Source of the DNA: Nemertoderma westbladi
Taxonomy: Eukaryota > Xenacoelomorpha > Nemertodermatida > Nemertodermatidae
Assembly (NCBI GenBank): GCA_032718475.1
Contig: JAUCBJ010009132.1
Coordinates: 1-64,000 of the forward strand
Direction: 5' to 3'
DNA length: 64,000 nt
How positions within the stretch are numbered: position 1 is the first letter of the stretch; each line of letters begins with the position of its first letter. Below, in pieces: positions 10,201 to 21,683 of this stretch. The translations under genes were made by a program, and so were the position numbers. The notes under the pieces are model-generated. The model was given only the letters and a program-made list of their open reading frames with translations. It had not been told where the DNA came from and ran no database searches.

Positions 10201-13200
10201 TGCATTGCATCGAGTGGCGGGGTGTGTTGGGTGTAACAAGGTGCATTGCATCGAGTGGCGGGGTGTGTTGGGTGTAACAAGGTGCATTGAATCGAGTGGC
10301 GGGGTGTGTTGGGTGTAACAAGGTGCATTGCATCGAGTGGCGGGGTGTGTTGTGCCCTGAATCGAGTGGCGGGGTGTGTTGTGCCCTGAATCGAGTGGCG
10401 GGGTGTGTTGTGCCCTGAATCGAGTGGCGGGGTGTGTTGTGCCCTGAATCGAGTGGCGGGGTGTGCTGGGTGTAACAAGGTGCATTGCATCGAGTGGCGG
10501 GGTGTGTTGGGTGTAACAAGGTGCATTGCATCGAGTGGCGGGGTGTGTTGTGCCCTGAATCGAGTGGCGGGGTGTGTTGGGTGTAACAAGGTGCATTGCA
10601 TCGAGTGGCGGGGTGTGTTGGGTGTAACAAGGTGCATTGCATCGAGTGGCGGGGTGTGTTGGGTGTAACAAGGTGCATTGCATCGAGTGGCGGGGTGTGT
10701 TGTGCCCTGAATCGAGTGGCTGGGTGTGTTGGGTGTAACAAGGTGCATTGCATCGAGTGGCGGGGTGTGTTGGGTGTAACAAGGTGCATTGCATCGAGTG
10801 GCGGGGTGTGTTGTGCCCTGAATCGGGTAGCGGGGTGTGTTGGGTGTAACAAGGTGCATTGAATCGTGTGGCGGGGTGTGTTGGGTGTTACAAGGTGCCC
10901 TGAAAGGAGTGGTGGGATGTGTTGTGTGCAACAAGGTGCACTAAAACGAGTGGCGGATGTGTTTAACAAGGTGCCCTGAAAGGAGTGGTAGGATGTGTTG
11001 GGTGCAACAAGGTGCACTGAATCGAGTGGCGGATGTGTGTAACAAGGTGCCCTGAATCGAGTGGCCGGGTGTGTTGGGTGTAACAAGGTGCACTGACTGG
11101 AGTGGTAGGATGTGTTGGGTCCAACAAGGTGTCCTGAATCGAGTGGCGGGGTGTGTTGGGTGTAACAAGGTGCATTGAATCGAGTGGCGGGGTGTGTTGG
11201 GTGTAACAAGGTGCATTGAATCGAGTGGCGGGGTGTATTGGGTGTAACAAGGTGCATTGAATCGAGTGGCGGGGTGTGTTGGGTGTTACAAGGTGCCCTG
11301 AAAGGAGTGGTGGGATGTGTTGTGTGCAACAAGGTGCACTGAAACGAGTGGCGGATGTGTGTAACAAGGTGCCCTGAAAGGAGTGGTAGGATGTGTTGGG
11401 TGCAACAAGGTGCACTGAATCGAGTGGCGGATGTGTGTAACAAGGTGCCCTGAATCGAGTGGCCGGGTGTGTTGGGTGTAACAAGGTGCACTGAATGGAG
11501 TGGTAGGATGTGTTGGGTGCAACAAGGTGCACAGAATCGAGTGGCGGGATGTGTTGGGTGCAACAAGGTGCACAGAATCGAGTGGCGGGGTGTGTTGGGT
11601 GTAACAAGGTGCATTGAATCGAGTGGCGGGGTGTGTTGGGTGTAACAAGTGCATTGAATCGAGTGGCGGGTGTGTTGGGTGTAACAAGGTGCATTGAATC
11701 GAGTGGCGGGGTGTGTTGGGTGTAACAAGGTGCATTGAATCGAGTGGCGGATGTGTGTAACAAGGTGCCCTGAATCGAGTGGCCGGGTGTGTTGGATGTA
11801 ACAAGGTGCATTGAATCGAGTGGCGGGGTGTGTTGGGTGCAACAAGGTGCACTGAATCGAGTGGCGGGATGTGTTGGGTGCAACAAGGTGCACAGAATCG
11901 AGTGGCGGGGTGTGTTGGGTGTAACAAGGTGCCATGAATGGAGTTGCCGGATGTGTTGGGTGTAACAAGTTGCCCTGAATCGAGTGGTGGGATGTGTTGG
12001 GTCCAACAAGGTGTCCTAAATCGAGTGGCGGGGTGTGTTGGGTGTAACAAGGTGCATTGAATCGAGTGGCGGGTGTGTTGGGTGTAACAAGGTGCATTGA
12101 ATCGAGTGGCCGGATGTATTGGGTGTAACAAGGTGCATTGAATCTAGTGGCGGGGTGTGTTGGGTGCAACAAGGTGCATTGCATCGAGTGGCGGGGTGTG
12201 TTGGGTGTAACAAGGTGCATTGCATCGAGTGGCGGGGTGTGTTGGGTGTAACAATGTGCATTGCATCGAGTGGCGGGGTGTGTTGTGCCCTGAATCGAGT
12301 GGCGGGGTGTGTTGGGTGTAACAAGGTGCATTGCATCGAGTGGCGGGGTGTGTTGGGTGTAACAAGGTGCATTGAATCGAGTGGCCGGATGTGTTGGGTG
12401 TAACAAGGTGCCATGAATCGAGTGGCCGGATGTATTGGGTGTAACAAGGTGCATTGCATCGAGTGGCGGGGTGTGTTGTGCCCTGAATCGAGTGGCGGGG
12501 TGTGTTGGGTGCAACAAGGTGCATTGCATCGAGTAGCGGGGTGTGTTGGGTGTAACAAGGTGCATTGCATCGAGTGGCGGGGTGTGTTGTGCCCTGAATC
12601 GAGTGGCGGGGTGTGTTGGGTGCAACAAGGTGCATTGCATCGAGTGGCGGGGTGTGTTGGGTGCAACAAGGTGCATTGCATCGAGTGGCGGGGTGTGTTG
12701 GGTGTAACAAGGTGCATTGCATCGAGTAGCGGGGTGTGTTGGGTGTAACAATGTGCATTGCATCGAGTGGCGGGGTGTGTTGTGCCCTGAATCGAGTGGC
12801 GGGGTGTGTTGGGTGCAACAAGGTGCATTGCATCGAGTGGCGGGGTGTGTTGGGTGTAACAATGTGCATTGCATCGAGTGGCGGGGTGTGTTGGGTGTAA
12901 CAATGTGCATTGCATCGAGTGGCGGGGTGTGTTGTGCCCTGAATCGAGTGGCGGGGTGTGTTGGGTGCAACAAGGTGCATTGCATCGAGTGGCGGGGTGT
13001 GTTGGGTGTAACAATGTGCATTGCATCGAGTGGCGGGGTGTGTTGTGCCCTGAATCGAGTGGCAGGGTGTGTTGGGTGTAACAAGGTGCATTGCATCGAG
13101 TGGCGGGGTGTGTTGGGTGTAACAAGGTGCACTGAATGGAGTGGCGGGGTGTGTTGGGTGCAACAAGGTGCATTGCATCGAGTGGCGGGGTGTGTTGGGT

Positions 13201-13880
13201 GTAACAAGGTGCATTGCATCGAGTGGCGGGGTGTGTTGGGTGTAACAAGGTGCATTGCATCGAGTGGCGGGGTGTGTTGTGCCCTGAATCGAGTGGCGGG
13301 GTGTGTTGGGTGTAACAAGGTGCATTGCATCGAGTGGCGGGGTGTGTTGGGTGTAACAAGGCGCATTGCATCGAGTGGCGGGGTGTGTTGTGCCCTGAAT
13401 CGAGTGGCGGGGTGTGCTGGGTGTAACAAGGTGCATTGCATCGAGTGGCGGGGTGTGTTGGGTGTAACAAGGTGCATTGCATCGAGTGGCGGGGTGTGTT
13501 GGGTGTAACAAGGTGCATTGAATCGAGTGGCGGGGTGTGTTGGGTGTAACAAGGTGCATTGCATCGAGTGGCGGGGTGTGTTGTGCCCTGAATCGAGTGG
13601 CGGGGTGTGTTGTGCCCTGAATCGAGTGGCGGGGTGTGTTGTGCCCTGAATCGAGTGGCGGGGTGTGTTGTGCCCTGAATCGAGTGGCGGGGTGTGCTGG
13701 GTGTAACAAGGTGCATTGCATCGAGTGGCGGGGTGTGTTGGGTGTAACAAGGTGCATTGCATCGAGTGGCGGGGTGTGTTGTGCCCTGAATCGAGTGGCG
13801 GGGTGTGTTGGGTGTAACAAGGTGCATTGCATCGAGTGGCGGGGTGTGTTGGGTGTAACAAGGTGCATTGCATCGAGTGG
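7285..13880 (+). repeat. 3,231-bp tandem duplication inside the minisatellite
   Basis: The order of unit variants from about 7285 to 10650 is repeated almost base for base from about 10516 to 13880, a constant offset of 3231 bp. For example, the variant block at 7640-8900 recurs at 10871-12131. Only a few substitutions are visible: 8205 TGTGCGTAAC versus 11436 TGTGTGTAAC, and a GTGTTGGGTG/GTATTGGGTG difference near 8000/11231. The near-identity indicates a recent segmental amplification, or an assembly artefact. Confidence 0.85.
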
Positions 13881-16800
13881 CGGGGTGTGTTGTGCCCTGA
13901 TTCGAGTGGCGGGGTGTGTTGGGTGTAACAAGGTGCATTGCATCGAGTGGCGGGGTGTGTTGGGTGTAACAAGGTGCATTGCATCGAGTGGCGGGGTGTG
14001 TTGGGTGTAACAAGGTGCATTGCATCGAGTGGCGGGGTGTGTTGGGTGTAACAAGGTGCATTGAATCGAGTGGCGGGGTGTGTTGGGTGTAACAAGGTGC
14101 ATTGCATCGAGTGGCGGGGTGTGTTGGGTGTAACAAGGTGCATTGAATCGAGTGGCGGGGTGTGTTGGGTGTAACAAGGTGCATTGAATCGAGTGGCGGG
14201 GTGTGTTGGGTGTAACAAGGTGCATTGCATCGAGTGGCGGGGTGTGTTGGGTGTAACAAGGTGCATTGCATCGAGTGGCGGGGTGTGTTGGGTGTAACAA
14301 GGTGCATTGAATCGAGTGGCGGGGTGTGTTGGGTGTAACAAGGTGCATTGAATCGAGTGGCGGGGTGTGTTGGGTGTAACAAGGTGCATTGCATCGAGTG
14401 GCGGGGTGTGTTGGGTGTAACAAGGTGCATTGCATCGAGTGGCGGGGTGTGTTGGGTGTAACAAGGTGCATTGCATCGAGTGGCGGGGTGTGTTGGGTGT
14501 AACAAGGTGCATTGCATCGAGTGGCGGGGTGTGTTGGGTGCAACAAGGTGCATTGCATCGAGTGGCGGGGTGTGTTGGGTGTAACAATGTGCATTGCATC
14601 GAGTGGCGGGGTGTGTTGTGCCCTGAATCGAGTGGCAGGGTGTGTTGGGTGTAACAAGGTGCATTGCATCGAGTGGCGGGGTGTGTTGGGTGTAACAAGG
14701 TGCACTGAATGGAGTGGCGGGGTGTGTTGGGTGCAACAAGGTGCATTGCATCGAGTGGCGGGGTGTGTTGGGTGTAACAAGGTGCATTGCATCGAGTGGC
14801 GGGGTGTGTTGGGTGTAACAAGGTGCATTGCATCGAGTGGCGGGGTGTGTTGTGCCCTGAATCGAGTGGCGGGGTGTGTTGGGTGTAACAAGGTGCATTG
14901 CATCGAGTGGCGGGGTGTGTTGGGTGTAACAAGGCGCATTGCATCGAGTGGCGGGGTGTGTTGTGCCCTGAATCGAGTGGCGGGGTGTGCTGGGTGTAAC
15001 AAGGTGCATTGCATCGAGTGGCGGGGTGTGTTGGGTGTAACAAGGTGCATTGCATCGAGTGGCGGGGTGTGTTGGGTGTAACAAGGTGCATTGAATCGAG
15101 TGGCGGGGTGTGTTGGGTGTAACAAGGTGCATTGCATCGAGTGGCGGGGTGTGTTGTGCCCTGAATCGAGTGGCGGGGTGTGTTGTGCCCTGAATCGAGT
15201 GGCGGGGTGTGTTGTGCCCTGAATCGAGTGGTGGGGTGTGTTGTGCCCTGAATCGAGTGGCGGGGTGTGCTGGGTGTAACAAGGTGCATTGCATCGAGTG
15301 GCGGGGTGTGTTGGGTGTAACAAGGTGCATTGCATCGAGTGGCGGGGTGTGTTGTGCCCTGATTCGAGTGGCGGGGTGTGTTGGGTGTAACAAGGTGCAT
15401 TGCATCGAGTGGCGGGGTGTGTTGGGTGTAACAAGGTGCATTGCATCGAGTGGCGGGGTGTGTTGTGCCCTGATTCGAGTGGCGGGGTGTGTTGGGTGTA
15501 ACAAGGTGCATTGCATCGAGTGGCGGGGTGTGTTGGGTGTAACAAGGTGCATTGCATCGAGTGGCGGGGTGTGTTGGGTGTAACAAGGTGCATTGCATCG
15601 AGTGGCGGGGTGTGTTGGGTGTAACAAGGTGCATTGAATCGAGTGGCGGGGTGTGTTGGGTGTAACAAGGTGCATTGCATCGAGTGGCGGGGTGTGTTGG
15701 GTGTAACAAGGTGCATTGAATCGAGTGGCGGGGTGTGTTGGGTGTAACAAGGTGCATTGAATCGAGTGGCGGGGTGTGTTGGGTGTAACAAGGTGCATTG
15801 CATCGAGTGGCGGGGTGTGTTGGGTGTAACAAGGTGCATTGCATCGAGTGGCGGGGTGTGTTGGGTGTAACAAGGTGCATTGAATCGAGTGGCGGGGTGT
15901 GTTGGGTGTAACAAGGTGCATTGAATCGAGTGGCGGGGTGTGTTGGGTGTAACAAGGTGCATTGCATCGAGTGGCGGGGTGTGTTGGGTGTAACAAGGTG
16001 CATTGCATCGAGTGGCGGGGTGTGTTGGGTGTAACAAGGTGCATTGCATCGAGTGGCGGGGTGTGTTGGGTGTAACAAGGTGCATTGCATCGAGTGGCGG
16101 GGTGTGTTGTGCCCTGAATCGAGTGGCGGGGTGTGTTGGGTGTAACAAGGTGCATTGCATCGAGTGGCGGGGTGTGTTGGGTGTAACAAGGTGCATTGCA
16201 TCGAGTGGCGGGGTGTGTTGGGTGTAACAAGGTGCATTGAATCGAGTGGCGGGGTGTGTTGGGTGTAACAAGGTGCATTGAATCGAGTGGCGGGGTGTGT
16301 TGGGTGTAACAAGGTGCATTGCATCGAGTGGCGGGGTGTGTTGGGTGTAACAAGGTGCATTGAATCGAGTGGCGGGGTGTGTTGGGTGTAACAAGGTGCA
16401 TTGCATCGAGTGGCGGGGTGTGTTGGGTGTAACAAGGTGCATTGCATCGAGTGGCGGGGTGTGTTGGGTGTAACAAGGTGCATTGCATCGAGTGGCGGGG
16501 TGTGTTGGGTGTAACAAGGTGCATTGCATCGAGTGGCGGGGTGTGTTGTGCCCTGAATCGAGTGGCGGGGTGTGTTGGGTGTAACAAGGTGCATTGCATC
16601 GAGTGGCGGGGTGTGTTGGGTGTAACAAGGTGCATTGCATCGAGTGGCGGGGTGTGTTGGGTGTAACAAGGTGCATTGCATCGAGTGGCGGGGTGTGTTG
16701 GGTGTAACAAGGTGCATTGAATCGAGTGGCGGGGTGTGTTGGGTGTAACAAGGTGCATTGAATCGAGTGGCGGGGTGTGTTGGGTGTAACAAGGTGCATT

Positions 16801-17750
16801 GCATCGAGTGGCGGGGTGTGTTGGGTGTAACAAGGTGCATTGAATCGAGTGGCGGGGTGTGTTGGGTGTAACAAGGTGCATTGCATCGAGTGGCGGGGTG
16901 TGTTGGGTGTAACAAGGTGCATTGCATCGAGTGGCGGGGTGTGTTGGGTGTAACAAGGTGCATTGAATCGAGTGGCGGGGTGTGTTGGGTGTAACAAGGT
17001 GCATTGAATCGAGTGGCGGGGTGTGTTGGGTGTAACAAGGTGCATTGCATCGAGTGGCGGGGTGTGTTGGGTGTAACAAGGTGCATTGCATCGAGTGGCG
17101 GGGTGTGTTGGGTGTAACAAGGTGCATTGCATCGAGTGGCGGGGTGTGTTGGGTGTAACAAGGTGCATTGCATCGAGTGGCGGGGTGTGTTGTGCCCTGA
17201 ATCGAGTGGCGGGGTGTGTTGGGTGTAACAAGGTGCATTGCATCGAGTGGCGGGGTGTGTTGGGTGTAACAAGGTGCATTGCATCGAGTGGCGGGGTGTG
17301 TTGGGTGTAACAAGGTGCATTGAATCGAGTGGCGGGGTGTGTTGGGTGTAACAAGGTGCATTGAATCGAGTGGCGGGGTGTGTTGGGTGTAACAAGGTGC
17401 ATTGCATCGAGTGGCGGGGTGTGTTGGGTGTAACAAGGTGCATTGAATCGAGTGGCGGGGTGTGTTGGGTGTAACAAGGTGCATTGCATCGAGTGGCGGG
17501 GTGTGTTGGGTGTAACAAGGTGCATTGCATCGAGTGGCGGGGTGTGTTGGGTGTAACAAGGTGCATTGCATCGAGTGGCGGGTTGTGTTGGGTGTAACAA
17601 GGTGCATTGCATCGAGTGGCGGGGTGTGTTGTGCCCTGAATCGAGTGGCGGGGTGTGTTGGGTGTAACAAGGTGCATTGCATCGAGTGGCGGGGTGTGTT
17701 GGGTGTAACAAGGTGCATTGCATCGAGTGGCGGGGTGTGTTGGGTGTAAC
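12960..17750 (+). repeat. 1,573-bp and 1,083-bp secondary duplications in the minisatellite
   Basis: Unit-variant patterns at about 12960-14500 recur at 14530-16080 (offset 1573 bp). An example is the run of three consecutive 29-bp units at 13600-13690, repeated at 15170-15260. Patterns at about 16000-16670 recur at 17085-17750 (offset 1083 bp). With the 3231-bp duplication these show stepwise amplification of progressively changed blocks towards the right end of the array. Confidence 0.75.
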
Positions 17751-18296
17751 AAGGTGCATTGCATCGAGTGGCGGGGTGTGTTGTGCCCTGAATCGAGTGG
17801 CGGGGTGTGTTGGGTGTAACAAGGTGCATTGCATCGAGTGGCGGGGTGTGTTGGGTGTAACAAGGTGCATTGCATCGAGTGGCGGGGTGTGTTGGGTGTA
17901 TGTAACAAGGTGCATTGCATCGAGTGGCGGGGTGTGTTGGGTGTAACAAGGTGCATTGCATCGAGTGGCGGGGTGTGTTGTGCCCTGAATCGAGTGGCGG
18001 GGTGTGTTGGGTGTAACAAGGTGCATTGCATCGAGTGGCGGGGTGTGTTGTGCCCTGAATCGAGTGGCGGGGTGTGTTGTGCCCTGAATCGAGTGGCGGG
18101 GTGTGTTGTGCCCTGAATCGAGTGGCGGGGTGTGTTGGGTGTAACAAGGTGCATTGCATCGAGTGGCGGGGTGTGTTGTGCCCTGAATCGAGTGGCGGGG
18201 TGTGTTGGGTGTAACAAGGTGCATTGCATCGAGTGGCGGGGTGTGTTGTGCCCTGAATCGAGTGGCGGGGTGTGTTGTGCCCTGAATCGAGTGGTG

Positions 18297-19570
18297 GTGA
18301 ATCGGGGGCTGTTAAGTAAAATATAAATAAGGGTTCGTGCGATTACTGTTTCCCCCTCAATCTATAATATTATCTTTTTTTTAATTTGAGTTAATTATCT
18401 CCAAATAATATAGTATTATATGTACGCCCCCAAGCGGGGAAAATCGGTATCGATTAATGTTATTTATAATAAACACATTATTTATTATTATTGATATCCT
18501 TATAACTTTCTCCAAAACAAATAAGGACCACCAATAATTATAATATTTCATTACCATAATGATTCTTCTTCAAATATTTTGGAAATTAAATTCTGATATT
18601 GGTCTCTTTCCTGGAACCCCAAGAGAAACCAATTACTGCTAATTTACAGTAAATTCTTGCAGACAGCAACGCCCAGTGGGACAGCAGTTTGGCAGGTACC
18701 TCACAGAGTTTAACAACCTTGTATTTTTCTTGCTAATCGCCATAGACTTAGAGGGGGGTCCCAAATACCTCATGGTATAGGCCTAGGAGACAGGCGTACT
18801 TTATTAGGTCTATAGGAGAGGAAAGGTGCAGGAATAAACACTGATTGGGTTATATTTTAAATTTTATACACAAAATGCCATTTTTAACCAAATCTCGCTC
18901 GCTGTGGGTGGGCGGACCTATAGTTAACAGCTCCATATTACCCCGACACGCACTACACTTAAGGCCCGCCGCACACTAGAGATGCAAGATGCACGAAGCA
19001 AGATACCAGATGCAAAAATCGTTCCCGACGTACGAGAGATGCAAGATGCATGGTATTTTATTTTATATATTGATAGCTTTTATGTTATTTATTTATTACT
19101 TTTAAATTTTATTCCAATTATATTTTTTTCCTGACCATCCACATATCATTGAATGTTCAATGGATGACAGCGATGATGAAGTTATTGAAACTGTTTCGGC
19201 ATATATATGTTATGGGAACAAGAGTTTATTATTGTTATGTATTCTTACTATTATGTTATGATTGTTATGAGAGCTGACTCAGCAAAAAAGCACCCCCCAA
19301 CCCCCACTATATATATATATATCCCGGATTACGCCCGGTGGCTATTATTGGTAAAATGGTCTGGCTTAGAGAGGTCATAATTATAGACATGTGGTAAATA
19401 TAGACAGATGGTTAACATACAATTCCAGTTAAAATTGACGATATACGATATAGGGACAATATAGGTGGCTATAACATGTAAAATGGCAGAACTTATAGAG
19501 GAACATGTGGTAAATAAACAATTAAAAAGTTGGTAAAAGGGTAACACCAGGACTTCTAAAATATTATAAA
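18297..19570. other. AT-rich intergenic stretch, no gene recognised
   Basis: No convincing reading frame. It contains AT-rich DNA, a repeated GATGCAAGATGCA word at 18980-19050, a (TA)n microsatellite at 19308-19322, and a stretch at 19340-19570 with repeated ATGTGGTAAATA words. Nothing here could be assigned to a family. Confidence 0.6.
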
Positions 19571-19962
19571 ATGCACCTTCGAATACGTAAGGGGAAGGCA
19601 TGGGCAGCCTTGAATAGGCTTTTGGAAGTCACCGAGAATTAATCGGAAACTTAAGGTCCGATTATTTAGAGCAGCAGTAGTTCCAGTACTCCTCTACGGG
19701 AGTCCATGCTGGGCTCTAACTGCTGAGGACACCAAATCTCTGGACGGCACATTCACAAGAATGCTACGCCGGGTTCATTGTGTCAAGTTCAATGCACACA
19801 TCTCCAACCAGACACTATATAACATTGGAGGTGTCTCATTGGTTCCCCCAAGCTTGACACTAGAACAAAATCGCCTCCGTTTTTTGGACATTGCTTTCGC
19901 CGTGAAGACCAGCCAGTGCATAATCGTGTACTTTGGCAGCCTCATGGAGTGAATAAGCATGG
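19571..19962 (+). mobile_element. RTE-like LINE fragment, 3' part of RT region
   Basis: Plus-strand DNA matching the region from LRIRKGKAW to the GVNKHG motif of the RTE-like RT at 56488-58099. It is truncated at both ends, with a small deletion near 19620 and a base change turning AGGACATTG into TGGACATTG. At 19963 it meets the (TAG)n tail of a LINE in the opposite orientation. Confidence 0.8.
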
Positions 19963-21683
19963 TACTACTACTACTACTACTAGGATCGGCATGCTGCATT
20001 GCAGCTGCATTTTTAAGAATGCTGTGCCGGCTTGTCAACAAAATTGCACCGCCACAACTCCCTATCACCCATGACATTTGCTAGATCATCCGCATCTTTA
20101 AGGCCAGTGTCCTTTAAGATGCGTCTCAAGAAAGTCATGGGCTGTCCACCATGCTTATTCACTCCATGAGGCTGCCAAAGTACAAGATTATGCACTGGCT
20201 GGTCCTCACGGCGAAAGCAATGTCCTGCAAAGCGGAGGCGATTTTGTTCTAGTGTCAAGCTTGGGGGAACCAATGAGACACCTCCAATGTTATATAGTGT
20301 CTGGTTGGAGATGTGTGCATTGTACTTGACACAATGAACCCGGCGTAGCATTCTTGTGAATGTGCCATCCAGAGATTTGGTGTCCTCAGCAGTTAGAGCC
20401 CAGCATGGACTCCCGTAGAGGAGTACTGGAACTACTGCTGCTCTAAATAATCGGACCTTAAGTTTCCGATTAATTCTCGGTGACTTCCAAATCCTGGAAA
20501 GCCTATTCAAGGCTGTCCATGCCTTTCCCTTACGTATTCGAAGGTCCTCACCTGACTTCCGGATCCATGATCCCAGGTAACAGAAGTCATCCACATGCTC
20601 AAGCATACCATCTTTTGAGCTTATGCTCATCCGATCAGAGACTTGCTGAGGACTTTCGAAGTTAACTGTCAAAATTTTGGTCTTTCTGGAGTTAATAAAA
20701 TGACCAACACTAGAAACAGCATGTTCTAATGAGCTAAGGAGCCGTTGGGCTCCCTCTAGTGATTCTGAGAGTACTCCTAAGTCATCAGCAAAGTCTAGAT
20801 CAGTTAGGTACTTGGCAGGATTTCCTCGACTTCTGGAGCCAGTAGGTGGAGTTATCATCACCCCATCATCATTATGATGATCTAAGGACATGCGTAGAAC
20901 ATAGTTAACAACAATTATGAACAAGAATGGTGCAAGTGTGTCTCCCTGGAGGACGCCCCATAACACCTCAAATGGTTCTGTGTCACTGTCAACAGTAGAC
21001 ACAAATGTTGTCGAACCATCGTATACTGATCTGATTGCTGCAATAATTTCCTCAGGAATCCCATATAATGAAAGTATGCTGAACATACATGAGCGAGAGA
21101 CTGAATCAAAGGCCTTGAAGAAGTCAACAAAGATAACAGCCAGATGCCTGTCTTTCTTTTTTGATAACTCTTCAATTATCCTTCTAAGTGCCAAAATGGG
21201 CTCCATGGTCCCACGACCTTTACGGAACCCATTCTGATTTCCACGGAGCAGTCTCTCAATGGGATCCCTGATGCGATTTAATATAATTCTATTGTATAGC
21301 TTTGCAGCAATCGAGATCAATGAGATTCCCCGAAAAGAATCATAGAGTGTTGCCATAGAGGTATAGAACCATAGAGGTTGCCCTTCTTAGGAACTGGCAC
21401 CAATTTATTTGTTTTCATTTCTTGTGGGACTCTTGTTGTACGGTACATGTCTACTATGATGGGATAGATGAGCTTTAAACACTCAGGTATTTTAAAGACC
21501 TCAGGGGGAACACCATCTACTCCACTGGCACGATTGGTCTTAATGCTCTTTGCAGCAGCCTTCACTTCTGCAAAGGAGATATCACCAATGGGAATATCTG
21601 GGAGTACAGACTCAGACACTTTTACTTCTATAAAGTTATACCCTGTCATTATTGAGGAGCTTTTCAAAGTGGGCCTTCCAACC
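19963..21683 (-). mobile_element. RTE-like LINE, 5'-truncated, minus strand (copy A)
   Basis: A minus-strand copy of the RTE-like LINE family. Its 3' end is at 19963, with the (TAG)n short-repeat tail and the conserved CGATCCTAG end. It runs to a 5' truncation at 21683, where the BEL1 5' LTR begins. It contains nearly the whole RT domain. The short tandem-repeat tail, the lack of a poly-A tail and the absence of an RNase H domain favour an RTE-like clade; this is based on family knowledge and is not certain. Confidence 0.85.
20013..21683 (-). pseudogene. Reverse transcriptase of RTE-like LINE (copy A)
   Basis: The main frame covers 20013-21356, with a further RT N-terminal frame at 21317-21700. 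Visible RT motifs are FRGISLISIAAKLYNRI, NQNGFRKGRGT, the VFVDF-KAFDS segment (motif A), GVLQGDTLAPFLF (motif B) and the catalytic FADD box. A C-terminal region with YLGSWI and CWALTAEDT follows. A frameshift near 21340-21360 (duplicated TATAGAGG-type sequence) separates the N-terminal part. It is 5' truncated with no endonuclease, so not autonomous. Confidence 0.85.

Larger units (their letters stand above)
6686..18296. repeat. 11.6-kb minisatellite, 41-bp and 29-bp units
   Basis: A continuous tandem array. The main unit is 41 bp, containing GGTGCATTGCATCGAGTGG and GTTGGGTGTAACAA. A 29-bp variant lacks 12 bp and reads TGTGCCCTGAATCGAG. Units alternate between GCATTGCATC and GCATTGAATC forms. 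Divergent units (GGAGTGGT-GGATGTGTT, GTGTGTAACAA) cluster at 7640-8900 and 10870-12130. The plus strand is G-rich with GGGG and GGG runs in every unit. The minus strand has no stop codon in any frame of the basic unit, which creates artificial reading frames of up to 3852 codons. There is no sign of coding constraint: the unit length is not a multiple of three and units with single-base indels occur. Confidence 0.97.

Noticed and set aside
6671-18229. A 3852-codon open frame on the minus strand, and several other frames of 70-2047 codons in the same DNA
   Set aside because: The frames are produced by a 41/29-bp tandem repeat whose minus strand has no stop in any frame. All three frames are equally open, and single-base indels shift between them without effect.
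6686-18296. CRISPR-like array
   Set aside because: There are no unique spacers; units follow one another directly and differ only by variants, in a eukaryotic context with no cas genes.
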